Shown: positions 1-6,908, counted from the first letter of the stretch. The stretch: 7,807 nt of DNA from Deltaproteobacteria bacterium (GCA_003647095.1 QMME01000179.1:1-7807); one strand, 5' to 3'. Notes: generated by a model from the sequence alone, not told the origin. Program-made: numbers and translations.

Positions 1-1
1 G

Positions 2-214
2 CTGCCGGTGGAGATTTGCAACGCCAACCTGCTGGGCGTACAACTGCGCGGGCGGCCCGGCTCGCATTTCACACTGCGGGTGGTAGAAATACCCGCCCCG
101 GAAGACGCCGTTATCGTCACCTGTTCCTCCTTGCCTGCTGGCAAGCCAGGGCTCATCCAACTGGCGCTGTTGCTGCTGTTGGGCCTGGCCACCTGGAGAC
201 GCCCACGAGGTTGA
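2..214 (+). CDS. C-terminal end of an exported protein with a C-terminal membrane/sorting anchor (5' partial)
   Basis: The reading frame is open from the window edge to a TGA at 212-214, giving 70 visible residues. The first 40 or so alternate polar and hydrophobic residues, as in a beta-sandwich. A single Cys in the context VTCSSLPAG then precedes a Leu-rich stretch of about 14 residues (LIQLALLLLLGLAT) and an Arg-rich end (WRRPRG). Cysteine, short hydrophobic helix and basic tail is the layout of bacterial C-terminal sorting signals such as MYXO-CTERM, and also of a plain tail anchor. I infer a secreted protein held in or processed at the membrane. The body of the protein lies outside the window, so its function is unknown. 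No terminator is visible after the stop. Confidence 0.72.
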   Translation: MPVEICNANLLGVQLRGRPGSHFTLRVVEIPAPEDAVIVTCSSLPAGKPGLIQLALLLLLGLATWRRPRG

Positions 215-246
215 ACCCCGTTTCACCCACCGACAGTCACTGGACC

Positions 247-275
247 TTGACCCCCGACGGCCTGCCGGCTACCAT
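247..275 (+). promoter_or_regulatory. Candidate sigma70-type promoter
   Basis: TTGACC (247-252, five of six matches to TTGACA) and TACCAT (270-275, four of six matches to TATAAT) are separated by exactly 17 bases. Transcription would start near 282 and could serve the genes from 310 onward. This is the only gap upstream of the zinc-ribbon and surface-protein genes with room for a promoter. The match is by eye and the -10 box is weak. Confidence 0.35.
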
Positions 276-298
276 GGGCACCTGAAGATCAGGTGTCT
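276..298 (+). promoter_or_regulatory. Inverted repeat (operator-like palindrome or 5' hairpin)
   Basis: CACCTGA-AGA-TCAGGTG (279-295) is a perfect 7-bp inverted repeat around a 3-base centre. It extends to a 10-bp stem (276-285 with 289-298) if two G-T wobbles are allowed. No T-tract follows, so it is not an ordinary Rho-independent terminator. It begins immediately after the candidate -10 box and covers the predicted transcription start, a position typical of a repressor operator. It could instead be an RNA hairpin just upstream of the start codon at 310. Confidence 0.4.
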
Positions 299-309
299 TG
301 GGGTATGAC

Positions 310-534
310 ATGAATCTGACAGGTGATGCAGTCGGTCTTGTCGAGCTGAAGAAGATCAAGGAGGAACGCAAGGACTTTCTGCGTTTCCTGATCACCGAGG
401 CCAAGACCAGCTTCGCGCGCCGGGCCGAGTTCCGGGGCAGAGACGGCCGTCGCTGGTACCTGTATTTCGACGGCCAGCGCAACGAGCTGCGAGTGGAACC
501 AGCAAGAACCGCTGGAGAATCATCCAGCGACTGA
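310..534 (+). CDS. Small hypothetical protein, 74 aa
   Basis: I do not recognise this family. The ATG at 310 is preceded by a GGGG (300-303) at a six-base spacing; an in-frame TTG at 298 would add four residues but has a poorer ribosome site and lies in the palindrome. The N-terminal half is charged and looks helical (VELKKIKEERKDFLRFLITEAK). The second half has a beta-like stretch, RRWYLYFDGQRNELRVEP, and a polar tail. There is no signal peptide, membrane segment or Cys, so it is probably a small cytoplasmic protein. It lies 38 bases upstream of the zinc-ribbon gene on the same strand and is likely co-transcribed. A 7-bp hairpin (510-516 with 523-529) sits just before the stop. The main support for coding is the frame, start site and balanced composition. 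Confidence 0.6.
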   Translation: MNLTGDAVGLVELKKIKEERKDFLRFLITEAKTSFARRAEFRGRDGRRWYLYFDGQRNELRVEPARTAGESSSD

Positions 535-557
535 ACGCAAATACCCCTGCCGAGAAA

Positions 558-562
558 AGGAG
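558..562 (+). promoter_or_regulatory. Ribosome binding site for the zinc-ribbon gene
   Basis: AGGAG within AAAAGGAGA lies ten bases before the GTG at 573. It fixes that GTG as the start; the first residues, MPYCPQC, then place the first zinc ribbon at the extreme N-terminus, as is usual for this kind of protein. Confidence 0.7.
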
Positions 563-572
563 ACCTGCAACC

Positions 573-1043
573 GTGCCCTACTGTCCCCAGTGTCTTGCCG
601 AGTACCGCGATGGATTTACCCGCTGTGCCACCTGCGACGTGGATCTGGTGGAACAACTAGGAGAGGAGATGGTTCTCACCGAGGAGAACATTCGCCGGGC
701 CCTGGAGGGCAAGGAACTACTGGGCGTAGCCCGGGGAGAGTTGGAAGTCGTCAAGGAGACCCGGGCCCTGCTTTCGCGGGCGCGCATCGCCTCGGTGATA
801 ATCGAGGATGAACAGGCACAGCTTCCGGCGGGCATGGCACCCCGGGTGGTGTTGCTGGTTAGCAAGGACGACCTCGAGCAGGCACAGTCGGTACTGGGGG
901 AGAAGTTCCAGCAGATGCTGGAGGCCGAGGGACAACCCCCCCCGAGCGAACTGGAATATGGCAAGTGCCCGGCCTGCGGCACTACCATTCCCGAGGACGC
1001 CGAGGAGTGCCCGGAGTGCGGGCTGTTCGTGGGCCAGGGCTAG
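573..1043 (+). CDS. Double zinc-ribbon protein with a DUF2007-like core
   Basis: This 156-residue soluble protein starts at a GTG with a good ribosome site. An N-terminal zinc ribbon has Cys4, Cys7, Cys18 and Cys21 (YCPQC...CATC). A second ribbon at the C-terminus has Cys132, Cys135, Cys146 and Cys149 (KCPACG...CPECG). Both have identical CxxC-x10-CxxC spacing. Residues of about 50-115 have the alpha/beta pattern of DUF2007 ('putative signal transducing protein'): a helix (VKETRALLSRA), a strand (IASVIIEDE), a strand (RVVLLVSKDD) and a helix (LEQAQSVLGEKF). Zinc ribbon plus DUF2007 is a common arrangement of unknown biochemical role. There is no signal peptide, so it is cytoplasmic. Its last 28 bases overlap the following secreted-protein gene, implying translational coupling. 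Calling it a regulator would be inference only. Confidence 0.93.
   Translation: MPYCPQCLAEYRDGFTRCATCDVDLVEQLGEEMVLTEENIRRALEGKELLGVARGELEVVKETRALLSRARIASVIIEDEQAQLPAGMAPRVVLLVSKDDLEQAQSVLGEKFQQMLEAEGQPPPSELEYGKCPACGTTIPEDAEECPECGLFVGQG
1002..1007 (+). promoter_or_regulatory. Ribosome binding site inside the zinc-ribbon gene, for the Ig-string gene
   Basis: GAGGAG at 1002-1007 lies eight bases upstream of the GTG at 1016, within codons of the second zinc ribbon of the preceding gene. It favours 1016 over other in-frame starts: GTG 1046 would give a signal peptide without a basic N-region, and GTG 1007 would overlap the ribosome site itself. Confidence 0.65.
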
Positions 1044-3100
1044 TCGTGCCGCTGTTGCTGTTGCTGGCCTGGGGTGGCCGGCAATCGGCAACCGCCATGG
1101 AGTTGCTCACCCCTCCCGGCTGTTTGCCTGCCGACGGCGGCCCGGCAGTGGCGCTGCATGTCTTCGTACCCCAGGACAGCGCCTGCCGGGGCCAGGTCAC
1201 GGCCCGGAGCACTGGTGGCAGCTTTTCCTCCTCCCGTTGCCTGGCTCCCGCACTTTTCGTGCTGAAGTACCGTCCGGCCCGCCTGGACCGTGCCCGCCAG
1301 GAGACTATCGAGGTCGTCTGGAGCAGGGGGAAATCGCGACAGGGCATATCCCGACGAGTAGAACTCTGCCCTTGGCCTGCCGGGGTGGTGAAAATCAGGG
1401 CCGAGCCCGATCATTTGCTGGCCGGCCGCGGTCAACAGGCGGCTCTGCACATCGATGTTTTCGACAGTCGCGGGCAGCCTCTCGAAGAAGCCAACTTGCG
1501 GGTCACCAGCAACGTGGGGCAGGTACGCTTTCTCAGGCGGGTGGCTCCGGGCCGCTACCAGGCTGCCTTCCTGCCTCCCGACGACCCCTTTCCCCAGGTC
1601 GCCATCATCATGGTGGCCAGTCCCGACACGGCACGCCTGGATCGGGTGGCGGTGGGGCGAGCGGTCATTCCCATCACCGCCAGGGTGGAACTGCCGGGAA
1701 AGACTCGTGCCGGTACCCGTATCCGCATGAAGGTGGCCGGCCGGCGCTTCGGACCGGTGACAGCAGCCCGCGATGGCACCTTCAAGATCCCCATTCTCGT
1801 TCCCCCGGGAACCAATGCCGGGTGGGCTACCAGTATCGACCGCGCTGGAAATCGTACCAGCCGGCTGGTCAACCTGTTCCTGCCGGAAACCAATCAACTG
1901 GGCATCTGGGCACATCCGTTGCAACTGCCGGCCGACGGCCATTCCCGGGCACGCCTGCTGGTCACCACCGTGGCACCTACTGGCAGACCCGCAGACCTGG
2001 GTCCGGTCCAGGTCAAGGCCCAGCGGGGGCGGTTGTCCAGCCTGCGCCGTATCGCCAGGGGGCTGCTGGAGGCCTATTACACCGCCCCGGATCGAGTGGG
2101 CCCGGGGCGGGACAGCATCACGGTGCGCTTTCCCCGGGGTGGTTCGAAGAGCCGGGCCCACCTGGACATTGAACTGCTGCCCGGGCAAGCCCGCCACATG
2201 TCCATCACCGCTCCGGCCAGCACAATCGCCGACGGCAGGCACCAGGCAACCGTGGAGGTGGCACTCGCAGACGAGCGTGGCAATCCCCTATCGGGCAAAC
2301 TGGTCGAAGCCACGGCGGCTATTTCCCGGGTCACCGGCATCGAACCCGCGGGCCCGGGACGGTACCAGCTGTCGCTGCTGCCTCCGGCCGATCCCCCGCG
2401 CTGGCAAGACGAGCTCACTGTGCAGGTCAAGGAGCACGTAGGCAAGCACCCCTCCCGCATCCTGGTTTCGGCAGAAAGCATCCGCAACGGTCCGGAGGGA
2501 ACCAAGCTGGTGGTATGCCTGGTGGACGAACAGTTTCGCCCCGTACCCGGTACCACCATTATCCGCCTGCTTCCCGAGCCGGCGGGCGAAAAGATCACCG
2601 ACGACTTCGGCTGCGTTGAGTTCGATATTGTTGCGAAAGCGGAAGGCGAGGAGGAGGAACGGCCGCTGGTACATCGTTTCGGCTGCGCCGGTTGCCGTGT
2701 CTTTCGACAGGTATACACCATCGGCAGTGGTGACAATACCCGCCTGCTGCCGGTGCGGCTGGATGCCCGCCTGCCGGACACCAGGCCGCTTTCCGGCCGG
2801 GCCACCCTGGTCTTCCGGCCCGCCGCACCACTGGAAGTACTCCTGCAGGCGCGACGACAGGGAAGTAACTGGCTGGTGCGGGCCCGGGTCGTGGGCCCTG
2901 CCGGCCAGCCACGGCCGGGTGCCAGGATTACCCTGGAGGCCTCCTCGGGCAAACTGGTTGCTCTGCCCTCACCAGGCCAGGCTACTCTTGCCTGGCGACT
3001 GGAGCCAGGACCGCCCGGCTGGTCGAGCATCGTACTCACCGCCACCGAAAGAGAACTGGGCACGGGTGCGGTGATCGAGATCAGGGAAGGGGACAGGTAA
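1016..3100 (+). CDS. Secreted multi-domain Ig-like (invasin/Big-type) repeat protein
   Basis: From GTG 1016 the protein is 694 residues. Residues 1-27 form a signal peptide: basic MRAVRG, hydrophobic core VVPLLLLLAW, cleavage after ATA. The rest is a chain of beta-sandwich modules: an N-terminal module at about 28-115, then modules beginning near 125, 223, 295, 395, 481 and 606. Several show the Big_1/invasin signature, with an early G-containing turn and a VxxxDxxGxPL strand pair: ADGRHQATVEVALADERGNP near 405 and RGQQAALHIDVFDSRGQPL near 136. The 223-293 module has the ATSIDRAGNRTS ending of Big-type domains. Cysteines cluster near 550-580 (FGCVEF, FGCAGC), suggesting disulfides in an exported protein. 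There is no barrel, anchor or catalytic motif, so it is probably a periplasmic or surface structural or adhesive protein. It overlaps the upstream gene by 28 bases and its TAA abuts the next GTG. Confidence 0.92.
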   Translation: MRAVRGPGLVVPLLLLLAWGGRQSATAMELLTPPGCLPADGGPAVALHVFVPQDSACRGQVTARSTGGSFSSSRCLAPALFVLKYRPARLDRARQETIEVVWSRGKSRQGISRRVELCPWPAGVVKIRAEPDHLLAGRGQQAALHIDVFDSRGQPLEEANLRVTSNVGQVRFLRRVAPGRYQAAFLPPDDPFPQVAIIMVASPDTARLDRVAVGRAVIPITARVELPGKTRAGTRIRMKVAGRRFGPVTAARDGTFKIPILVPPGTNAGWATSIDRAGNRTSRLVNLFLPETNQLGIWAHPLQLPADGHSRARLLVTTVAPTGRPADLGPVQVKAQRGRLSSLRRIARGLLEAYYTAPDRVGPGRDSITVRFPRGGSKSRAHLDIELLPGQARHMSITAPASTIADGRHQATVEVALADERGNPLSGKLVEATAAISRVTGIEPAGPGRYQLSLLPPADPPRWQDELTVQVKEHVGKHPSRILVSAESIRNGPEGTKLVVCLVDEQFRPVPGTTIIRLLPEPAGEKITDDFGCVEFDIVAKAEGEEEERPLVHRFGCAGCRVFRQVYTIGSGDNTRLLPVRLDARLPDTRPLSGRATLVFRPAAPLEVLLQARRQGSNWLVRARVVGPAGQPRPGARITLEASSGKLVALPSPGQATLAWRLEPGPPGWSSIVLTATERELGTGAVIEIREGDR
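3087..3093 (+). promoter_or_regulatory. Ribosome binding site for the barrel-protein gene
   Basis: AAGGGGA at 3087-3093 lies seven bases before the GTG at 3101. It sits within the last codons of the upstream gene, whose TAA (3098-3100) directly touches the GTG. Ribosomes finishing the first gene are therefore placed at the second start. Confidence 0.65.
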
Positions 3101-6100
3101 GTGGCCAGTCGCGGTACACTGTCTCTGTTGCTGCTGTGCCTGGCTGCCGGTAGTGCCTGGGCCCAGGCCAGCGGTGGTCCCGCTGGGCGTCCGGGCAGTG
3201 TTGCCGCCCAGACCGGAGTGGCCGGCCGGGTATACATCGATTTCGACGGCGACGGCAACTTTACTCCCGGAGACGTGGGATTGCCGGGGGTGCGCCTGCT
3301 GGCCGGCAGCGGCCTGCAGGTGTCGACCGACTCCGCCGGGCGCTACCACCTTCTTCTGCTCGGCAGCGGCCATGACTGGTTGGGCGGCTACTTGCTGGAG
3401 CTCGATCCCACCAGTCTACCAGCCGGGCTCTCGGCCAGGGATTCGGGACGGCGCCTGGTGGAACTCACACCTCTGGTCGTCAAGAAGGTGGACTTTCCCC
3501 TGCGTCCGGTCGCCGTCGGCGAGCAGACGGCCGTGGTGGCAGACAAGTGGACGGACTACCGGCTACGGCCCGCCGCAGGGCACCTCGGTGTCACCGTCAC
3601 CGGCCGGGTACAGCCAGGCTGCCGGGTGTGGTTCGGCGAGCAGTCCCTGGAAGTCGACGACAAGGGGCGATACCGGCTGGCCGTGGACATCACCAGGGGA
3701 GTCAATTACCTGATGCTGGCCAGGCATTGCCCGGGGAGCAGCCTGCAGCTATGGTTGCGTGAGCTGCACTGGGTCAGGCGCGACCGGGGAGGAGATATCG
3801 TGGTACCGGCCCGAGCCCGGCTGCTGGCCAGTTGCCGGGCCCCGGGGCCGGGCAGGCTGGAACGCACCGGCAGTGCCCTGCTGGTGTGCCGCGATGCCGC
3901 CGGCCGGTTAGTACCCCCGGCCGGTACGCGGCTCCTGGCACCCGGTGGAGGCAAAGAGCAGCGCCTGCTGGTGGCCCTGCGACCGGGCAGCAACCCCTTG
4001 CGCCTGGCCGTGCGTTACCGTGACTGCAACCAGCCCCTGACCGGCGAGGTGACCTTCGAGGTAGCGGAGGTGGCACTATCGGGACTGCTTTATGGCAACG
4101 TGCTCTACAGCCATGGCCGGGACGGTTCGCAACAGGTGGGGGGGCGACTGCTCGGATACCTGAGGGCCTGGCTGCCCTGGCAGCTGCGCCTGTACCTGGG
4201 TGGCGATGTCGCCCCGGCCACTGAAGGGCCGGGTGTCGCCGACGTGCTGTTGCCGGCCTGGAAGCCCTGGCTCGCCGAACGCCGACCGGATCCGGAACTG
4301 GGTTTCGTGGTTACGGCGGATGACTCGACACTGCTCGAGGCCAACCCCTCGGCCAGCCGCTACACCCTGCGCCTGGAGAGGAAATCTTCCCGGCTGGGCT
4401 GGGGATCGTTTCGCACCGCCAGCGGCCAGCAGCGCCAGGTGGGTCATTACCGCCGTTCCCTGGTGGGAGCCTACGCCTCGGTTGACGTAGCCGAACAGGT
4501 GAATACACGCGGAGATGGTCCCTGGTCGCTGCGCCTTGAAGGTTTCTACACCCGCCCGGGTGATCACCGAGCCTCCAGCCTGCCCGGGGTCGAGATCGGC
4601 CTGGAAACCGGCCGGGCTGTTGCCGCCCACGACGAACTGTTGGACACCGGCGGCACACTGTACTACCTGTCCCATCCCTGGCTGGTAGAGGGCAGCGCCC
4701 AGGTACGGGTGGAACGGCGCGATGCCCGCACCGGCCTGGTACTGTCCTGGCGTCTGCTCGAGCCCGAACGAGACTTCCAGATCGACTGGTCGAGCGGACG
4801 ACTCCTGCTGGCCCAACCTTGCGCGGTAACGCTCGACAGCGAACTGATAATCCAGCCCCGCCCGGGATCGGGAAGCTGGACGGTTCTGGTCGTCGACTAC
4901 GAGCGCCTGGACTTCTCCACCGGCGGTGAGCGACAGCTGGGTGGTGGGGCGGTGCGCCTGGCGGCTCGCCCGGCACGCCATCTCGAGCTGGGGGGGAGTT
5001 TCGCCATGGTGCAGCACGATGGCGGCAGCGACGACTACCGGCTGCTCAGCGGAGAGATGTTCTTTACCCTGGAAAAGACCGCCAGTCTCTGGGGTGGTTA
5101 TGCACGCAGCCGTGGCCGGCTGCTGCAGCCCGAGCTGTCGGTGGACGGCGGCCTGAGCTTCCTGGCTCCGGCCGCCCCGGCAGAGAGGACCTCCGGAGAG
5201 GCCTACCACGCCGGCGGGCGCCTGGCACTGGGACCCCTGCGGGCCCGGCTGGAGTTCCGCCGCTGGCTGGCCGGTTTCGCCGACAGCAGCCTGTGGGCCG
5301 CTGGAGACAGCACTCAGGGTCTGGCCCAGCTGCAGTTGCGGGCGGCCAGCTGGCTGGAGCTGGCGGCCCGGTTTTCTGGCAGCGGACAGTGGCGCACGGA
5401 TCCGCTGGCCGGCGGTAACGTGTACGGGCGCCTGCTGGCCGGCAACCTGCAGGCCAGGCTCCAGCTGGGTCACGGGTTCTCCCTGGGCCTGGCGGGTTCC
5501 CTGGAGGAAGCCGCCGGTTTCTGGGGGCAGGGGATGCGTTCGCTGGCGGGAGCGCGCCTGGGCTGGCGGCTCAACAAGTGGCTGGCACTGTTTGCCGCCC
5601 ACCAGCAGTTGCTCACCCGGGGGACGGAGGGCTTTGCCGCCCGCGACAATACCTTCAGCTCTGCCGGCGGTCAGCTGTCGCTGGGCGAATGGCGCCTGGG
5701 CCTGGAGGGAGGCTGGGGGCCGGAGCTGGGAAATACCGCCGCACTGTCGCTGGGGCACAGCCAAGACGGCCGGGTTTCGTTCGCCAGCACCACCTTCTCG
5801 CTGGATGCCAGCCCCTGGCACGGCAGCCGGGTCGTTGCCGGGCAGCAGGCACCGGCCGGAGGCGGAGTCACCGTCTCCACGGCCAACTTGTTCGAGCAGC
5901 GGGGCGGCAGCCTGGCCCGGGGCCAGCAGGCCGGAGTGGAAGTGCCGGTGAGCAAGCGCTGGCGCCTGAAGCTGGCCTACCAGCGCAGCGAGTTGCTGCA
6001 CCCGGCGGATAACGAACGGCGGGCCGAGTGGCTGGAGCTTCCCTTCCTGGACCGGGGCGGCTGGAACCTGGCCGGGCCCGGCAGGCGCAACGCCGTCTTC

Positions 6101-6907
6101 GGCCGCCTGGCCTATCTGGGTGCTACCCTGGCGCTTGCGGCCAGCGGCGAGTACCGCCTTGACGAGCACCTGCCCCTGGTAAACGTAGCCACCGATGACC
6201 CGGCCACCCACCACCGCCAGGTGGTGGGCACCCTGGCCGGCCGCTGGCGGCCACGGGCCGATCTGGAACTCGGTGGCCGCATCACCTGGGCCGAGACCTT
6301 CGGAGGAGTCGGCGAGAATCCTGACCCGGGACGTCCGGAAGGCCGCCTGTTCGAGCTTTCCCTGGCAGGTGCCTGGCGGCCGGAACGGCCGGGCTGGGTG
6401 CTGCTGATGAGCCGCATAAGTGCCGGGCAGGATCGGCGCCCCGGAGAATACCGGGGTGAAAGCCCGGTGCTGTTTCCCGCCGACTGGCTCTCCGGCTCCC
6501 TGGTGGCCAGCCTGACGCCGTCGAGGTACCTGCAGCCCACCCTGGTGCTGGCGCCATGGTATCGGCGCCTGCTCACCGCCCCACAGGCCGATGCTCCGCT
6601 CACAGGCCAGTGGGGATTGCTGGGAATGATGCGGCTGGGCTGCCAGATCGCCTGGGGGCTGGGAGCCTCGGGAGAAGTGCGCCTGGGCTACAGCGGTCCG
6701 GGCCCCGAGACCTTCCCGACCCTGGAACACGGGCTGGAGATCGGTTACGCCGCCGAGATCTACTACCTCGTCGAGCAGCCCCGGGTAGGGTTGCTCAGGC
6801 TGGCGGTGGGCTACTCGTTTTCCGACCTGCCCGATCCCCTGCTGGCCGGCCCCGCGCTCAATACCGGCCGGGAGGGGGTATACGTGAGAATTGAAGGAGG
6901 ACTCTAG
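3101..6907 (+). CDS. Large outer-membrane beta-barrel protein with N-terminal SdrD-B-like and Ig-like domains
   Basis: This 1268-residue protein starts at a GTG abutting the previous stop. Residues 1-21 are a signal peptide ending AWA. Residues of about 40-130 are an SdrD-B/SpaA-like domain: GRVYIDFDGDG, LPGVRLL, then STDSAGRYHL. Residues 47-58 match a 12-position EF-hand-type calcium loop (D47, D49, D51, G52, F54, D58). About 161-210 resembles a glucodextranase-B-type Ig module (VTVTGRVQPG...VDDKGRY). Further beta-rich, Cys-containing sequence follows to about 320. From about 325 to the end, amphipathic strands rich in aromatics, Gly and Arg alternate (LEFRRWLAGF, LRLYLGGDV), as in porin-like barrels. 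A segment at about 520-610 has the motif DFQIDWSSGRLLL (558-570), which I recall from large outer-membrane barrel proteins. The C-terminus (VYVRIEGGL) resembles a final barrel strand but ends in Leu, not Phe. Its role is unknown: channel, adhesin anchor or assembly factor. It is not a recognisable TonB receptor or usher. Confidence 0.93.
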   Translation: MASRGTLSLLLLCLAAGSAWAQASGGPAGRPGSVAAQTGVAGRVYIDFDGDGNFTPGDVGLPGVRLLAGSGLQVSTDSAGRYHLLLLGSGHDWLGGYLLELDPTSLPAGLSARDSGRRLVELTPLVVKKVDFPLRPVAVGEQTAVVADKWTDYRLRPAAGHLGVTVTGRVQPGCRVWFGEQSLEVDDKGRYRLAVDITRGVNYLMLARHCPGSSLQLWLRELHWVRRDRGGDIVVPARARLLASCRAPGPGRLERTGSALLVCRDAAGRLVPPAGTRLLAPGGGKEQRLLVALRPGSNPLRLAVRYRDCNQPLTGEVTFEVAEVALSGLLYGNVLYSHGRDGSQQVGGRLLGYLRAWLPWQLRLYLGGDVAPATEGPGVADVLLPAWKPWLAERRPDPELGFVVTADDSTLLEANPSASRYTLRLERKSSRLGWGSFRTASGQQRQVGHYRRSLVGAYASVDVAEQVNTRGDGPWSLRLEGFYTRPGDHRASSLPGVEIGLETGRAVAAHDELLDTGGTLYYLSHPWLVEGSAQVRVERRDARTGLVLSWRLLEPERDFQIDWSSGRLLLAQPCAVTLDSELIIQPRPGSGSWTVLVVDYERLDFSTGGERQLGGGAVRLAARPARHLELGGSFAMVQHDGGSDDYRLLSGEMFFTLEKTASLWGGYARSRGRLLQPELSVDGGLSFLAPAAPAERTSGEAYHAGGRLALGPLRARLEFRRWLAGFADSSLWAAGDSTQGLAQLQLRAASWLELAARFSGSGQWRTDPLAGGNVYGRLLAGNLQARLQLGHGFSLGLAGSLEEAAGFWGQGMRSLAGARLGWRLNKWLALFAAHQQLLTRGTEGFAARDNTFSSAGGQLSLGEWRLGLEGGWGPELGNTAALSLGHSQDGRVSFASTTFSLDASPWHGSRVVAGQQAPAGGGVTVSTANLFEQRGGSLARGQQAGVEVPVSKRWRLKLAYQRSELLHPADNERRAEWLELPFLDRGGWNLAGPGRRNAVFGRLAYLGATLALAASGEYRLDEHLPLVNVATDDPATHHRQVVGTLAGRWRPRADLELGGRITWAETFGGVGENPDPGRPEGRLFELSLAGAWRPERPGWVLLMSRISAGQDRRPGEYRGESPVLFPADWLSGSLVASLTPSRYLQPTLVLAPWYRRLLTAPQADAPLTGQWGLLGMMRLGCQIAWGLGASGEVRLGYSGPGPETFPTLEHGLEIGYAAEIYYLVEQPRVGLLRLAVGYSFSDLPDPLLAGPALNTGREGVYVRIEGGL

Positions 6908-6908
6908 G

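Noticed and set aside
510..529. Hairpin with a 7-bp stem and 6-base loop at the end of the small gene
   Set aside because: It lies within codons, has no following T-tract and is short for a terminator; in GC-rich coding DNA such stems arise often.
808..2172. 454-codon + strand frame overlapping the zinc-ribbon and Ig-string genes
   Set aside because: The translation is Arg/Gly/Ser/Pro-rich low-complexity sequence, typical of an out-of-frame reading of GC-rich DNA. The overlapping frames have signal peptides, zinc ribbons and Ig-like motifs.
2077..3258. 393-codon minus-strand frame opposite the Ig-string gene
   Set aside because: Ser/Arg/Pro-rich translation with no recognisable fold, and it spans the junction of two well-supported + strand genes.
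3295..5457. Repeated GCGCCTGCTGGCCGGCA word (near 3294 and near 5428)
   Set aside because: Both copies encode Arg-Leu-Leu-Ala-Gly using the favoured codons. This is codon bias in Leu/Ala/Gly-rich protein, not a DNA repeat element.
6894..6900. Perfect Shine-Dalgarno-like AAGGAGG near the end of the barrel gene
   Set aside because: No suitable start codon lies 5-10 bases downstream, and the sequence simply encodes Glu-Gly-Gly. The next supported start is at 6955, too far away.
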